64,000 nt of DNA from Trematomus loennbergii (GCA_012861695.1 JAAOOA010000060.1:16074472-16138471), one strand, 5' to 3'; shown: positions 24,971 to 35,638, numbered from the stretch's first letter. Notes: generated by a model from the sequence alone, not told the origin. Numbers and translations are program-made.

Positions 24971-26443
24971 AGTGACGTAAACACATGAGTTGCAGAGGCA
25001 AAAAAGAGCTGTTGGATGAACCCCTCCCAGTTGAGCATACAATGCAAGATAACACATACACATGTTCATGCTCCCTCATGCACAGCCCTCATGTATGGGA
25101 TGCACATGAATTATTCATGATCCACATGTAGGTTTTGTGAAAGCCATTTTTATGATTTCACAGATTCTTATATGCAAAGTCGTGTTTGGTTAGCCACAAT
25201 TCTATTTCATTTTCTGCTGCAATATTTTCATTTTCAATGCAGCATAACTCTGATACAGAAAAACCTAGACGACAGAATGTCACACAATATAATATCTTAT
25301 CTACTCGGCTCCATATCAGCCAAAGCTACACTGAAGTTTTATGAGAGTAACAACACAGTTATTCCTCACGACCTCATCTCAGCTTTCTACAGCGCTCTAC
25401 TGTACTGTATGCCTGCAGCTGTTGGTTTGCAAGACACCAGAGCACATGAGATACTGAGGCAAATATTGGTTTGCTGGAACCCTCAGGGCACTTGTTTGTC
25501 CATAAAACACAGCTTACACTGCACAAGCTGTTTGTAGACATTTGATGGAAATTGAATGCGTTTTGTGGAGCTGTAAACAAATCCTGGCTGTAATACACAG
25601 GAGGTCACTGAGGTGCTGAAACTCCATATAAAAGGAAGATGAGGATTTGGCACCGGAAAACTTTGGTTGGTGAAAGGAAGAACACCCAACAAAAGAGAAC
25701 TGCGGCCAGACAGCAAGCTACCAACTTCTCCCTTCCAACTTACTGCAATGAATTGCATTTTTAACTTCTCATCCCCCTCTTACTGGAACCTATCACAAAT
25801 TCGTTTTCAACTCATCAAAAAAAGAGTAGCGCTCCCCAGGTTGCAGAACGACTGTAGTAATGTTATCTGTGGAAACACTACCTGGCAAAGGGGACCGGTT
25901 GACGGAGAAGGCCAAAGAGGAAGTGAAGGAAATTATTTCCGGTTAAATATGTTTAAGAAGCTAAATTATTATTATTATTTAAACTTTATTTTAGCACTGA
26001 CACCAGGGTTCCTGTAGCTCTTTGTTTGTTAGCCGGGCTGATAGCGTTAGCCTTGTTGCTAACAATAGGCCTATATGTATATATGCAGAATCGTTTAAAT
26101 TGCTAATCTTGCACACACAAAGATCAGCTAGGAACTATATTATTACTGTTGCAAATATTGTTGGGAAACAAATGCAGCGGCCCTGTGTTGTTAGTAGCTT
26201 CAAGGAAAACAGAAAACAATCCCACAGCAGCACTAGCAATAATTTAATGAATAACACTCGAAAGTGCTCGGGGGGGAAGTTGGTGGATCTGCTGTGCTGG
26301 CCAGCCTGTCTCAACAGCCTCTCTCTGGTAATTCCAAGAGATATCAAGACCTTTATATATAATCAAGTGTGTTTAACTAGACAAGGGCTTCTGTTTTGAA
26401 ACTAGTTCCGAGAATTCCGCCCTGCCCCTAGCTCCAAAGATCC
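24971..26443. other. Non-coding DNA, no gene established
   Basis: Several moderately long frames (for example the plus-strand frame at 25172-25537) have no recognisable domain or splice partner. The stretch 25830-26440 has a repeat-like composition with ATT runs, but I could not define ends. Confidence 0.3.
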
Positions 26444-26445
26444 TA

Positions 26446-27227
26446 ATGCTGCGTTCACACCGGACGCGATGCGACTATTCGCATCGCTCTAAACGCTGGA
26501 GTTTCACCGCGGCTGCCAGCTGTGTTTACTCGCATCATTCAAACAAGACGCGCTGGCTCGGGAGCTACAACTACAACAAATGAACATATTTTACCGTGAT
26601 TAAATTGTAATACACGTTTCTAAATGATGCCGAAGTAACAACATACTGATACCGGTTAGTAACAACCATGAATTAATGCTTTGACAAGTCTGCAGACAAG
26701 ACGGCAGGCAAAACACCTATTAAAATGCTTGTTTTCTGAATGAAGATCGGGTCGACCAGGCTAAGCTAACGTTGTATATGCTCATTCCACACTCATAACA
26801 ACGGCCTACAGACATAAATAAAGCAGCGACTGTATTCGCCATGACACAGATAGTCTGTGGTTTGTACTTGTTTAACTTTTGTCCAGTTTCTGAACATATA
26901 TGAGGAGCTGTGAGCTCTGTGTGCTAACTGCTAACAGCTAACGGCTGATGTTGTGTGGTTGAACATCAGTGACGGCGGCTGAGATCCTCACCGCTGATTG
27001 GCTTCCGCGAGAACGCGTCACGTGAATTTGACGCTCGAGTTGAAAAAATTGAACTCTCGCGTTTAATGCGGCACCGTTCAATCGCCTCAATCGCGTGATT
27101 CGCACCGCATCCACCGCTTCATGCGCACCGTCGGAGCGAATTCGCGTCTGTCCGCGTCTCTGCATTGACTTTACATGTAATCACGCCGCCCCCAAACATC
27201 GCATCGCGTCCGGTGTGAATGCAGCAT
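26446..27227. mobile_element. TA-flanked MITE (TGCGTTCACACCGGACGCG termini)
   Basis: Inverted ends ATGCTGCGTTCACACCGGACG and CGTCCGGTGTGAATGCAGCAT between TA dinucleotides (26444-26445, 27228-27229), a familiar Harbinger-like terminus in fish. The interior 26576-26950 is the same core as in the elements at 2411, 22850 and 29246, although the termini are different. Confidence 0.85.
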
Positions 27228-27317
27228 TAGGCCATTTAGTAATGCAAAAAGCAAAAACAAAAAAGCATTGCATTTTCTGTTTACTGGAAATAAAAACTAT
27301 TTAAATAAAGATACACA

Positions 27318-27326
27318 GACTAGAAC
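27318..27326. repeat. Target-site duplication, left (GACTAGAAC)
   Basis: Nine bases repeated exactly at 41747-41755, directly outside the inverted termini AACACATTCTCACTCCCACC and GGTGGGAGTGAGAATGTGTT. Confidence 0.9.
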
Positions 27327-27890
27327 AACACATTCTCACTCCCACCTCGTCCTATAGTGACGTTATGTCAAGGTCCCCCCCTTCCAACGCAAGGGGGGGC
27401 CCCTTAGCGTCCAGATTCAACTTTCGGGGATGTCCATAGACTTCTATAGAGCTCCATAAACGTATGTGGTGGACGACTTGAGATTGCGAGCGAATGCTCC
27501 CTGCGGACCGCAGCCCGTTCTCAGCTGAAGCGTATGGTGCGAGACGTCATTGCAACACATTATGCTCTTTATATATTGTTTATAAAAAATGACAAAATTG
27601 TAATTTTCATAAAATAATAGGCTTATAGGCATTTTATTCTCTTATGTGAAGTTGAGATGATGCATGCTGGGTAATGAATTATTTACGTACGTAATATAGC
27701 CAGAAAATGTTCTAAAATTGTGTCTGATTTTTCAATTCATCACATTTAACATGGCATTACGTAGTATAACTTTTGTACAGATGATCAGTGTTCCTGTTTG
27801 GCCGGCTTTTATAGAAATGAATTTAATCATAGCGTCTGTAAATAAAGTTTTCGGCGCGCACGTGTGACGTCATCTATGCGACGATGTTAA

Positions 27891-28666
27891 AGGGCCCATG
27901 TCATGCTTTTCTGCTTATTACCCGTCCCCTTGTGTGTTATGAAGGTTTTTATGCATGTAAACGGTCTGCAGAGTCAAAAACCCTCAAAGTACACCCTGTA
28001 GCGAGTAAAACTCTAACACAGAAAAGACCTGTCTATGCTGCCCCAAAACGCCTCGTTGGAGATTTCTCATTTTCCATTGTTTGCTTCCTGGGTTCTGTGA
28101 CGTGTGAACACCCAAATCAACAACAAATGACCGGATTGGCCCAAATGGACCAATCCGCAGAGCACCTCACACACCAGGATCCCTTGGCTAACTAACAGGG
28201 AGTCCCCATTGACTTGCAGAGCTCCCTGAATGCTGGTAATAGAGGAGTTGGGATTGCGGAGAAATGCTCTCCGCAGACCCATTCTTACAGCGTTATAAAC
28301 CTTTTTCTTACTCAATATCAAGCCACACTGATTGTTTTTACTTTGGCTGTGAGTGTTTGTGTGTGCTCAGGATGAGTTTCGCTTGTTCTCGCTGTATCGC
28401 CGACCCGGAAACCTGTCCGCTCCTCGCAGCAGCAGCCTCGCAACGTCCCGACCAATCAGAGCACACTGGGCTCACAGGGAGGGGGGGGGCAGGAGTTCCA
28501 ACAAGCCGTTTAGGACAGAGAGTGAATACCCGGTGAATACACATACTATACAGAGATGCTGTATGAGAAACCAATGTGATTTTGGAAAATTGCACAATTT
28601 AAATCTATTCTAGTAGACCTCAACAATGGAAATATGATCAGTAGAAATGGCCATGACATGGGACCT
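27891..28666. mobile_element. TTAA MITE in left arm of KDZ transposon
   Basis: Inverted ends AGGGCCCATGTCATG and CATGACATGGGACCT between TTAA (27887-27890, 28667-28670). The right arm retains the unoccupied site (TTTAAAGTCCATTGC on the minus strand near 41216), which fixes the insertion and its TTAA duplication. Confidence 0.92.
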
Positions 28667-28694
28667 TTAAAGCCCATTGCGATTTCCACACTAG

Positions 28695-30120
28695 GTAAGT
28701 AACACGGTGAACATCCTGACTGTGACTGAAATCAAGAAAATCATTCAATATTCAGCCTTATGTCTGACCAATAAGTCATTGTTGGAACATTTGCAAGTGC
28801 AGGGTAGTCGTCTTTTTTGCCTGTAAATCATTTTAAGATGTTCAAAAAAGTATAACTTACTAATGTGCTGAATGCTAGCTAGCTGCTACTAGCTATTAGC
28901 TAGCACAGAAGGTGTTGCCTTTGAAGTTCAACTTTCTTTAAAAGGTGGCAAACGACTGACACCTGTTATTGCATGAAATAATATTTGTGATTGTTTATGA
29001 ATGTAGTTATTATGTGTCAGTTATGTGTTTTTAATGGGTTAGAGTTGATTAAATGAATGACACAACAATAAAAAAATTAAAATAATCATAAAAGTTCAGA
29101 AATATTCCTTCATGTCCATGACAGGTGTCCCACTAATGCCAAGCCCGTAAATATTAGGTGACCTTTATTTGTCAGATATGATCTTACAGGTTACAGTCAT
29201 AGGGAATTGTATGGTTGCCATTAAAAATGTATTTCCAGTTACCTATTGGCGCGTTTCCACTACAGCGCGGAGCACGGTTTAAGAGGGCTGTGACGTCAGC
29301 GGTCCGTTTTTGGTTGCGTTTCCACTTGGCCTAGTACCGGCCGGCGGGTCCTAATTCACAGTTTTTCTGGCCTCATAAAATCGTGGGTCTAGGGCCAGAG
29401 ACAACGAGGCTGAGTCGGGCTGAGTATGCTAAACTAGAGAGAGAATCGCTGGCAAGGGGGCTACAACTACAACAAGATGGACATATTTGACCGTGAGTTA
29501 ATTGTAATACACGTTTCAAAATGATGCCGAAGTAACAACATACTGATACCGGTTAGTAAAAACCATGAATTAATGCTTTGACAAGTCTGCAGACAGACGG
29601 CAGGCGAAAAACCTTTTAAAATGCGTGTTTTCTAAATGGAGATTGGCTAAGCTAACGCAGTATATGCTCCGACCGTCCACACTCACAACAACAGCCTATA
29701 CAGACATAAATAAAGCAGCGACTGTATTCGCCATGACACAGGCAGTCTGTGGTTTGTACTTGTTTAACTTTTGTCTAGTTTCTGAACATATATAAGGAGC
29801 TGTGAGCTCTGAGTGCTAACAGCTAACGGCTGTGTTTTTTTCTGGGGTTCTCATTGAAGATGACGTCACGGCTCCGCCTACACTGCGTTACTATAGATAC
29901 TACCCCAGTTCCTAAACTGTAATGGAAATGCGCCATAAAGTGAGCCAGTCCTAACGAGGCCTAGCCAGGCCGTGTAGTGGAAATGCGCCATAAGTTACCA
30001 TAGCTCAAAACTGTCTTTTTGTAATCATGCTATGTTGATGTTGTTAATTCTTTGACAAAGATAACGCCACTGTAAAATGTAAGGTGTTCAATTCCTAATA
30101 GTTTTTTCTTCTCTCAACAG
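28695..30120 (+). other. Leader intron in left arm
   Basis: Donor CTAG|GTAAGT (28695) and acceptor TTCTCTCAACAG (30120). The right arm keeps matching signals on the minus strand: TCTG|GTAAGA (41185) and TTTCCACACAG (39712). Retention in both arms suggests that each gene begins with a non-coding exon in the arm. It contains the MITE 29246-29990. No transcript evidence. Confidence 0.5.
29246..29990. mobile_element. TA-flanked MITE in left arm of KDZ transposon
   Basis: Ends TTGGCGCGTTTCCACTACA and TGTAGTGGAAATGCGCCA, TA at 29244-29245 and 29991-29992. Reverse-oriented copy of the 22850-23614 family, with the same core. No counterpart in the right arm, so it arrived after the transposon. Confidence 0.85.
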
Positions 30121-30263
30121 ATTCTTCTGAGTTCTCAGTGAAAGCCAAACACCATTATAAGCTGTAATAGCATCAATCCAAAGGCACTTTTAAGAGCCAC
30201 GTCCCCGTTGTTTCCCTGTCCTTGCGCTTGTGAAATTGTCCTATCTCTGTTGCTGTCTGTGTA

Positions 30264-30546
30264 CAGATCATCTGCTCAGAACACAGATTCATTACTTCAG
30301 ATGAATGTTGTTTGTCACACATTTATTTTAATTCAAATTAAACCCAATTTAATGTAATGATATGCTGTCTTTATGTTATCTTTTTGAAATAGAGAATAGC
30401 TTCTGCCTGCTTCAGATACATTTGTGAAACTCTTAATTATCCAGCAGTATGTTTTTAAGACGAGTTTTGTTTTAGTTTTTTATGAAACATAATGTTTACA
30501 AGTCGGACCATACCTTATTTTACATTTGACAGCTAAAATCTTTTTG
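30264..30546 (+). mobile_element. 283-bp insertion with 9-bp flanking repeat
   Basis: Flanked by GTCTGTGTA at 30255-30263 and 30547-30555. The right arm has GTCTGTGTA once (39579-39587, reversed). The inserted sequence is the inverted partner of 24015-24301. It has no clear inverted termini and no coding capacity. The flanks are GT/CT-rich, so the 9-bp match is suggestive rather than proof of transposition. Confidence 0.65.
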
Positions 30547-30625
30547 GTCTGTGTATGTGTCTTATCTGTCCATCTTTCTGTTGTTAGTACCTTTCTGTGT
30601 TTTTGTTTTTCTATACTTGTTTGTC

Positions 30626-30826
30626 ATGACTCGACCTGAGTTCAGGCCCTGCCCAGCTTACCAGACTCCAAATCAGGCGAGCAGGAAAACGTGCAGTGCC
30701 TTCTACGGAAGCCTGTCAAACGAAACCAAACTGAAAGAAAAAGCGGCATCACTGGATAGTGAATGGGGCCAAGGTGTAGTGAAAAACAGAAATGTTGGAC
30801 GTATACTTGATTCTGCCCATATTGCA
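30626..30826 (+). pseudogene. Plus-strand gene of KDZ transposon, first coding exon
   Basis: ATG at 30626 and 67 open codons to a GTAAGT donor (30827). The predicted segment is basic and polar (SLSNETKLKEKAASLDSEWG, KNRNVGRILDSAHIA) and belongs to no family I recognise. It lies just inside the left arm, in the position mirrored by exon 1 of the transposase on the other side. An earlier in-frame ATG exists at 30551, but its hydrophobic Phe/Leu run looks like UTR. Confidence 0.6.
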
Positions 30827-31289
30827 GTAAGTACAAATATTTCATAAGTTTCTGTCAATTGAAGTGAAACTCCCTTTTTTAACATACTAAAAATATTTGT
30901 ACATTATGATCAGGCCTTTGAAAATATAGTCTTATTGTCAGATGTTACATCTTACAGTGATCGTATTTACCTCTTTGACCCATCTGTCTGATTGTGATGT
31001 TTAAATGTTGTAAATATTTTGTTTTAGTCCCACAGTGTCCCACACAGTGTTTTTGGTACAAAAAAGAGCAACAATGCGTATTGTTCTTTGTAAAATAATG
31101 ATTTTGTTGTAATGAAGGCAATGGCAGAAACAGCAGGTGTACCTTAGCCCTTGCATGCAAATAACAATTAGTCTTACACAATGCAAGATACCTTCATGTT
31201 GCTTGTATAATAATCCAAAAGAAACAGTATTAATGGGTTTAAGGTAGCGGGTCAAACAAATGTGTGTGAACTGCTTTTGTTCATTTCAG

Positions 31290-31452
31290 GTGCGGAAACT
31301 TGAGGCTCTACAAGCCAATTCTATTTTATGGCAAGCCAAAAAGGGCTTCAAATAGGTGGGCTGCTGATATAATAACCCATCTGCCCCCACTCCTACCACC
31401 AAAACCTTATTGGACAAAATGCGGAGGGCTTATGAATTCCTCTTGACAAAGG
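31290..31452 (+). pseudogene. Plus-strand gene, second exon (broken)
   Basis: Follows TTCATTTCAG and continues the previous exon in phase (VRKLEALQANSILWQAKKGF), then meets TAG at 31353-31355. Further along, another frame reads TKTLLDKMRRAYEFLLTKG up to the donor GTAAGA (31453), so at least one stop and one frameshift have accumulated. Function not recognised. Confidence 0.55.
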
Positions 31453-31571
31453 GTAAGAGTATTTTCTTTTTCAAAAGATTGTGTTAAGTACATATATCAA
31501 TAAAAAACCCACGTAAATTTGACTACCTTTTTTTTATTTTTACAAAAACTGTAAGTAAACCTGCATTACAG

Positions 31572-32307
31572 AGAGCTCCACTGCCCATCAACCTGCATCT
31601 GAAACTCCCACAGCCGAGCAACCACAGACCCTTAGCAGAGAGCAGCCAGAGACCCTCAGTGCAGAGTAGCAAGGGACCCTCAGTGCAGAGCAGCAAGATA
31701 CCCTCAGTACAGAGCAGCAAGAGAGACCAGCTCCCAAGCAACAACAGACACTCAGTGCAGAGCAGCAAGAGAGACCAGCTCCCGAGCAACAACATCAGAC
31801 CCTCAGTGCAGAGCAGCAAGAGAGACCAGCTCCCGAGCAACAACATCAGACCCTCAGTGCAGAGCAGCAAGAGAGACCAGCTCCCGAGCAACAACATCAG
31901 ACCCTCAGTGCAGAGCAGCAAGAGAGACCAGCTCCCGATCAACAACATCAGACCCTCAGTGCAGAGCAGCAAGAGACCCTCAGTACAGAGCAGCAAGAGA
32001 GACCAGCTCCCGAGCAACAACATCAGACCCTCAGTGCAGAGCAGCAAGAGAGACCAGCTCCCGAGCAACAACATCAGACCCTCAGTGCAGAGCAGCAAGA
32101 GAGACCAGCTCCCGAGCAACAACATCAGGCCCTCAGTGCAGAGCAGCAAGAGACTAATTGAATTCTCAATCTGGTGCCATGTTCCACTCTCTCTCCTCTT
32201 CTTCCTCTTTAACAAATACACAAACACAATCCTGTATTCTTCCTCCTCATGCCATCTCCCAGTCTTCTCAGAAAATAGCCAAAAAAAGAAGAAGATGAAA
32301 ACAGATG
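31572..32307 (+). pseudogene. Plus-strand gene, repeat exon (17-residue Gln/Glu/Pro repeat)
   Basis: Opens after ATTACAG (31571) and ends at GTAAGT (32308). In the phase set by the previous exon it reads SSTAHQPASETPTAEQPQTL, then units of ERPAPEQQHQTLSAEQQ (51 bp each, about seven, some partial), then a Ser-rich tract and a basic KIAKKRRR that would suit a nuclear protein. A TAG (CAG to TAG) interrupts it near 31669, and stops follow the repeat. A second frame is also open over 31659-32318 but does not fit the upstream phase. Not recognised; low-complexity linker-like composition. Confidence 0.55.
31675..32152. repeat. 51-bp coding minisatellite
   Basis: Units of AGCAAGAGAGACCAGCTCCC followed by GAGCAACAACATCAGACCCTCAGTGCAGAGC, with shorter derivatives at both sides. 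The unit is a multiple of three, so the repeat keeps frame within the exon. Confidence 0.9.
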
Positions 32308-32499
32308 GTAAGTTTTGACTTCACACACTACTAATACATTTGATACCAGGCACATTTAACTTAAATCATTATTGGGTAGCTAAGCCAGGTTTCATTCAGG
32401 TAACCAGACCAGTGCACAGCATGTTATTCTTAATATATATTTTTTGCTGCGTTTTGGTGGCTTATGAAAGGGTCATGGTTGATATTGATGCCTGGCTAA

Positions 32500-32856
32500 C
32501 CTAAGAGGTTTTGTGAAGCCTGCCCACGACATTTAGCTGGATTACATGAAATAGGGACAAACATCTTTGACCCAAATAGACAAGTCTGCAGATCCTTTTA
32601 CAATGTTTGATTTACTTCACAATGATATAGTTAATCTCATGGGGACAGGGTTTTATTCTCAAGAGAGACCTGATGAAAACACAACAGCTATATGGAATAC
32701 ATTTTCAGATAGACTAGACATGTATACAAAGTCAAATAGAACATAACTCATAAAAGCAAAAAGAGGTGTATTAGACAAAGGAGAATTAAATGAAGTGATC
32801 ATAATAAATTGGCTACAAGAGCGACCTCCACGGACACACTCACATGAAGTGGAATA
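32500..32856 (+). pseudogene. Unrecognised coding-like remnant
   Basis: Two abutting frames read like protein. 32500-32583 reads PKRFCEACPRHLAGLHEIGT and NIFDPNRQ. From 32584 in another frame come FDLLHNDIVNLMGTGFYSQE, RPDENTTAIWNTFSDRLDMY and, after a TAA, KRGVLDKGELNEVIIINWLQ. I cannot place them in a family. They lie between exons of the plus-strand gene and are probably part of it or of an older insertion. Confidence 0.4.
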
Positions 32857-33445
32857 ACGGATAACTCTTTGTATATTTAAGGTTGCCACAAATGTAGAAG
32901 ACAGAAGGTCTTCCAGTTTGACCAAATAACTGGGAGAAGGATCAATAAGGTAAGTTGCAGAAGCCATACTTTTCCCTTTTTTTCATTTGGTTGCTTGCCT
33001 GACTCAGTAACTCATTCAGGCCTTTAAAGATACAACATTTTTTTTCTTCAAATACAATTATTGTTTCCTGTGTGTGTGTTTGTGTGTGTGTATATTAGGG
33101 GAAAGCAGAATGTAAAGTATCCTGGTTGCCTTGCTCTATGTGGTAAGACGTAGTTAATATTTCTTTCATACACTATTACATTTTTTCCACTTTTAACCCT
33201 TTCAGAGTGTTATTTCCCTTCTCTCGTTAATCTCTACTGTTTAAAGTAGTAACCAAAGTATTTAAGAAAGTAGTCAAATGATCACCCTTTCATTAAGGTA
33301 TCATACACAAGTAATACAAAGAAAGGTATATGTTAGCTTCACCTCCTGTCTGAAGTTGGATGGTAGTTAAGGGTGCTCCTTAAAATCTTTTGGAAAAAGC
33401 TCTATTGCCTGAGGTAAATACGATAGTGTTGTCTTTTATTCCATG

Positions 33446-33548
33446 AAGACTTGCAGTGAGGATAAGAGCAATGATGATAATAAAACCCATGGTCACAGTT
33501 CAGACCATGCAGCGAGGAAGCAGAGGAGAGCAGTATTGAACTGCGATG
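33446..33548 (+). pseudogene. Plus-strand gene, further exon
   Basis: Encodes a polar, basic segment (CSEDKSNDDNKTHGHSSDHA, ARKQRRAVLNCDG) ending at a GTAAGA donor (33549). Acceptor ambiguous (ATGAAG or CTTGCAG). No later exon found before the convergent transposase ends at 34280. Confidence 0.4.
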
Positions 33549-33559
33549 GTAAGAGTCGC

Positions 33560-34262
33560 TCTCTATATCCCTGTGTGTTTATAACGGCCAGGTCTCCTTG
33601 GAACATAACACCGGAAACCTATTAAAACCAGGTTACGTTTTTTAACACTACAATTCCCAGTAGAGACTGCCATAGAACATGATAGATCCCTTATTGTGAA
33701 AGTAATGTTTTAACTAACAGCTATAATAGCTATATTGACACTAATTATGTGTACACATACAATATACTAACAAAGAAATAAATTAAAGACCTGTACACAG
33801 ATATATATATATATTTATTTATTCACAAACATACATACACAACATTGATGTGTCTGATGTAAACATTACAAATATTGCAAAGGATATTTATTTAGAAAGA
33901 TCATACAAGGAGCAGATGAGTTTTCATAGTATATATATATATATCTATATCTATATCTATATATGATATCTATATGTGTATAAACAGTGTGGAGGATTTA
34001 TAGGGACAGTGATATCAGATATCAAATGATATATCAGAGTGATCTGTATCGCTACCAGAGGGGGAGCAGCTGGACCAGGTTGTGTCCACAGTGTTCCTCA
34101 GATAATTGTGAATGAACGATGACAACGGTATAGGTTGGTTGCCTATTTTAGATCCTGGGAAATAGTGAATATCAGAAGCCAAGGAGTGGTTTCGATTCTT
34201 AGTGCAAGTAGGGCATAAATGGGAACTGATAGTCTTGCAGAGTTAAGTTAATTGTCCAGTAT
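33560..34262. other. AT-rich region between the convergent genes
   Basis: (AT)n and ATCT runs at 33801-33816 and 33932-33973. No coding signal. The two genes of the transposon meet here tail to tail. Confidence 0.5.
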
Positions 34263-34279
34263 GAGAAAGGTGTCAGTTT

Positions 34280-34479
34280 CTAATCAATTTCCGAATCAGA
34301 GTCACTGTCGAAATCCTCAGATGAAGCACTCTGCAAGAAGTTGATTTTTCTGCTCCAGACAAAACTTGCAGGTAACACGCTCTGGTGTGCGTCTTCATCT
34401 CTCTGATGTTCTGTCTCTTCCTGAAGACAATGCTTTGGACCCCTTTCAACCCCTCTTCGCTCAGGCTCCAAGGCAGGTC
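34280..34479 (-). pseudogene. KDZ transposase last exon
   Basis: Reads WSLSEEGLKGVQSIVFRKRQ in the expected frame. The natural acidic end (SASSEDFDSDSDSEID, stop 34280-34282) lies in a different frame, so a frameshift separates the halves. Confidence 0.7.
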
Positions 34480-34569
34480 TTAAATAGAAAACAATAACAT
34501 AGAACGTCTGTTAGTAATACAGTCATTATTGTATTGTTTGTTAATTGGATTTAAAATATGAATACATAC

Positions 34570-34746
34570 TTTGTATCGGCTCACTGGGCAGAAGGCAGGA
34601 CAGCTCTTTCAGGGAATCAGCACGGGCTTTGAGAGCTTTCCAATGGTGGTCCATCTCTGTGACCACAATCTTCTTCTCCTCCTGAAGTCTCCTTATTGCC
34701 ATGATGATGTCAAATGCCTTTATTTTCGTCTTCAGATCCACAGAGT
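34570..34746 (-). pseudogene. KDZ transposase exon 13
   Basis: VDLKTKIKAFDIIMAIRRLQ and EMDHHWKALKARADSLKELS, a coiled-coil segment typical of the C-terminal part of KDZ proteins. Donor GTATGT (34569). Confidence 0.75.
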
Positions 34747-34973
34747 CTGGATTGCATTTATGAGAAAGACTTAAGTCATGTGTACGTCAAATAAAAATTA
34801 ATAGAGTCCTATGGGGTTACAGATTGACATTTGATACATTATGGGTTATGTGTCAGATTTGTTGCAAGTAGTCAACAGACTAATGTACATAGTATACCAC
34901 TGTGTAGTTGCTGCCATGGCCAAGCTGTCTCGCCAGACAGAATGGTTTCCAAGCACAGAGTTTCTGTACTTAC

Positions 34974-35169
34974 AACCATTCGGTTGTAACTTTCCACAAC
35001 GTCAGGATCCCCTTCTCTGTCCTGATCTTGCGTCGGATCCTGGCACGACCTTTGCTGCCGGCTGTATCTTTATAACGACGCTGGGATCGTCTCTTGATAC
35101 TAGCCACCAGCACCTCAATTCTGCTGGCCAAGGCATCAGCATCATTTGAGGTGGTTGTTGTTTTTGTGG
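34974..35169 (-). pseudogene. KDZ transposase exon 12
   Basis: Reads TKTTTTSNDADALASRIEVL, VASIKRRSQRRYKDTAGSKG, RARIRRKIRTEKGIL, a basic helix. The frame must shift by one to join VVESYNRMV before the donor GTAAGT (34973). Confidence 0.7.
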
Positions 35170-35327
35170 CTAAGAAATAAATTAGTGAGTTAATAAGATT
35201 TAATATTAGAAAGTTTCTGAAATACCTTGACTTCAACCAAACTGGTCTAGGTACTGTATAGAGCTGCAATCAAAATTGCAGAAGGGCTATACTTTTTCTA
35301 AAGTCATATGTTAATAATTTCCTCAAC

Positions 35328-35520
35328 ACATTACATGTTACTTATTAGACGATTTTATCCAAAGCGACTTATATACTCAATACTGTGGACAATCCCCACA
35401 GCAGCAATTTGGGGTGAAGTGTCTCAGGGACACAACGACATGCTGAATGCAGTGGGGTTTGAACCTGCGCTCCCGTGATCCAAACACCAATGCACTAATC
35501 CACTGCGCCACAGCCTCCCT
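35328..35520 (-). repeat. tRNA-derived SINE (full-length) in KDZ intron
   Basis: On the minus strand: GGAGGCTGTGGCGCAGTGG head with A-box-like and B-box-like (GGTTCAAACCCC) promoter sequences, a body with CACTTCACCCCAAATTGC, and a tail GGATAAAATCGTCTAATAAG like many fish SINEs. Its 5' end starts three bases after the GTAA of the exon 11 donor. Other copies: 59661-59782 and 60352-60540. Confidence 0.85.
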
Positions 35521-35523
35521 TAC

Positions 35524-35638
35524 CTTCTGCCCACTCCTTGACATCATTGACCCAGTCTTCCAATTTGCTCTCTGTCACTGCCATTTGCACTTTCATGGTC
35601 TCCAGGTTCTGCAACTGGTTTTGCAGAGCTTTGGTGGT
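35524..35638 (-). pseudogene. KDZ transposase exon 11, coiled coil
   Basis: TTKALQNQLQNLETMKVQMA and SKLEDWVNDVKEWAE. Donor GTAAGG at 35523 is directly followed by the 5' end of a SINE. Confidence 0.75.

Larger units (their letters stand above)
27327..30263 (+). repeat. Left inverted arm of the KDZ transposon
   Basis: Pairs with 39579-41746 reversed. Anchors in order: AACACATTCTCACTCCCACC; GTCCATAGACTTCTATAGAG; CATGCTGGGTAATGAATTA; TGCGACGATG-TTAA-AG(C/T)CCATTGC; AAGTGCAGGGTAGTCG; ATTTGTCA(G/A)ATAT; GGCACTTTTAAGAGCCA; GTTGCTGTCTGTGTA. The left arm has a 58-bp addition with opposed C and G runs at about 27348-27405. Its TGACGTCA (27867-27874) is TGACGTAA in the right arm. Divergence is low at the outer end and much higher further in. 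Confidence 0.88.

Noticed and set aside
25172..25537. Plus-strand frame of 121 codons
   Set aside because: No domain, no splice partners and mixed composition; chance frame.
31659..32318. 219-codon frame with repeating SVQSSKRDQLPSNNIRP on the plus strand, and a Leu-rich frame on the minus strand
   Set aside because: Both are open because the 51-bp unit is a multiple of three. The upstream exon phase selects the ERPAPEQQHQTLSAEQQ frame instead.
32500..32856. Viral origin for the unrecognised remnant
   Set aside because: No viral domain or flanking long terminal repeats seen, and it lies between exons of the transposon gene.
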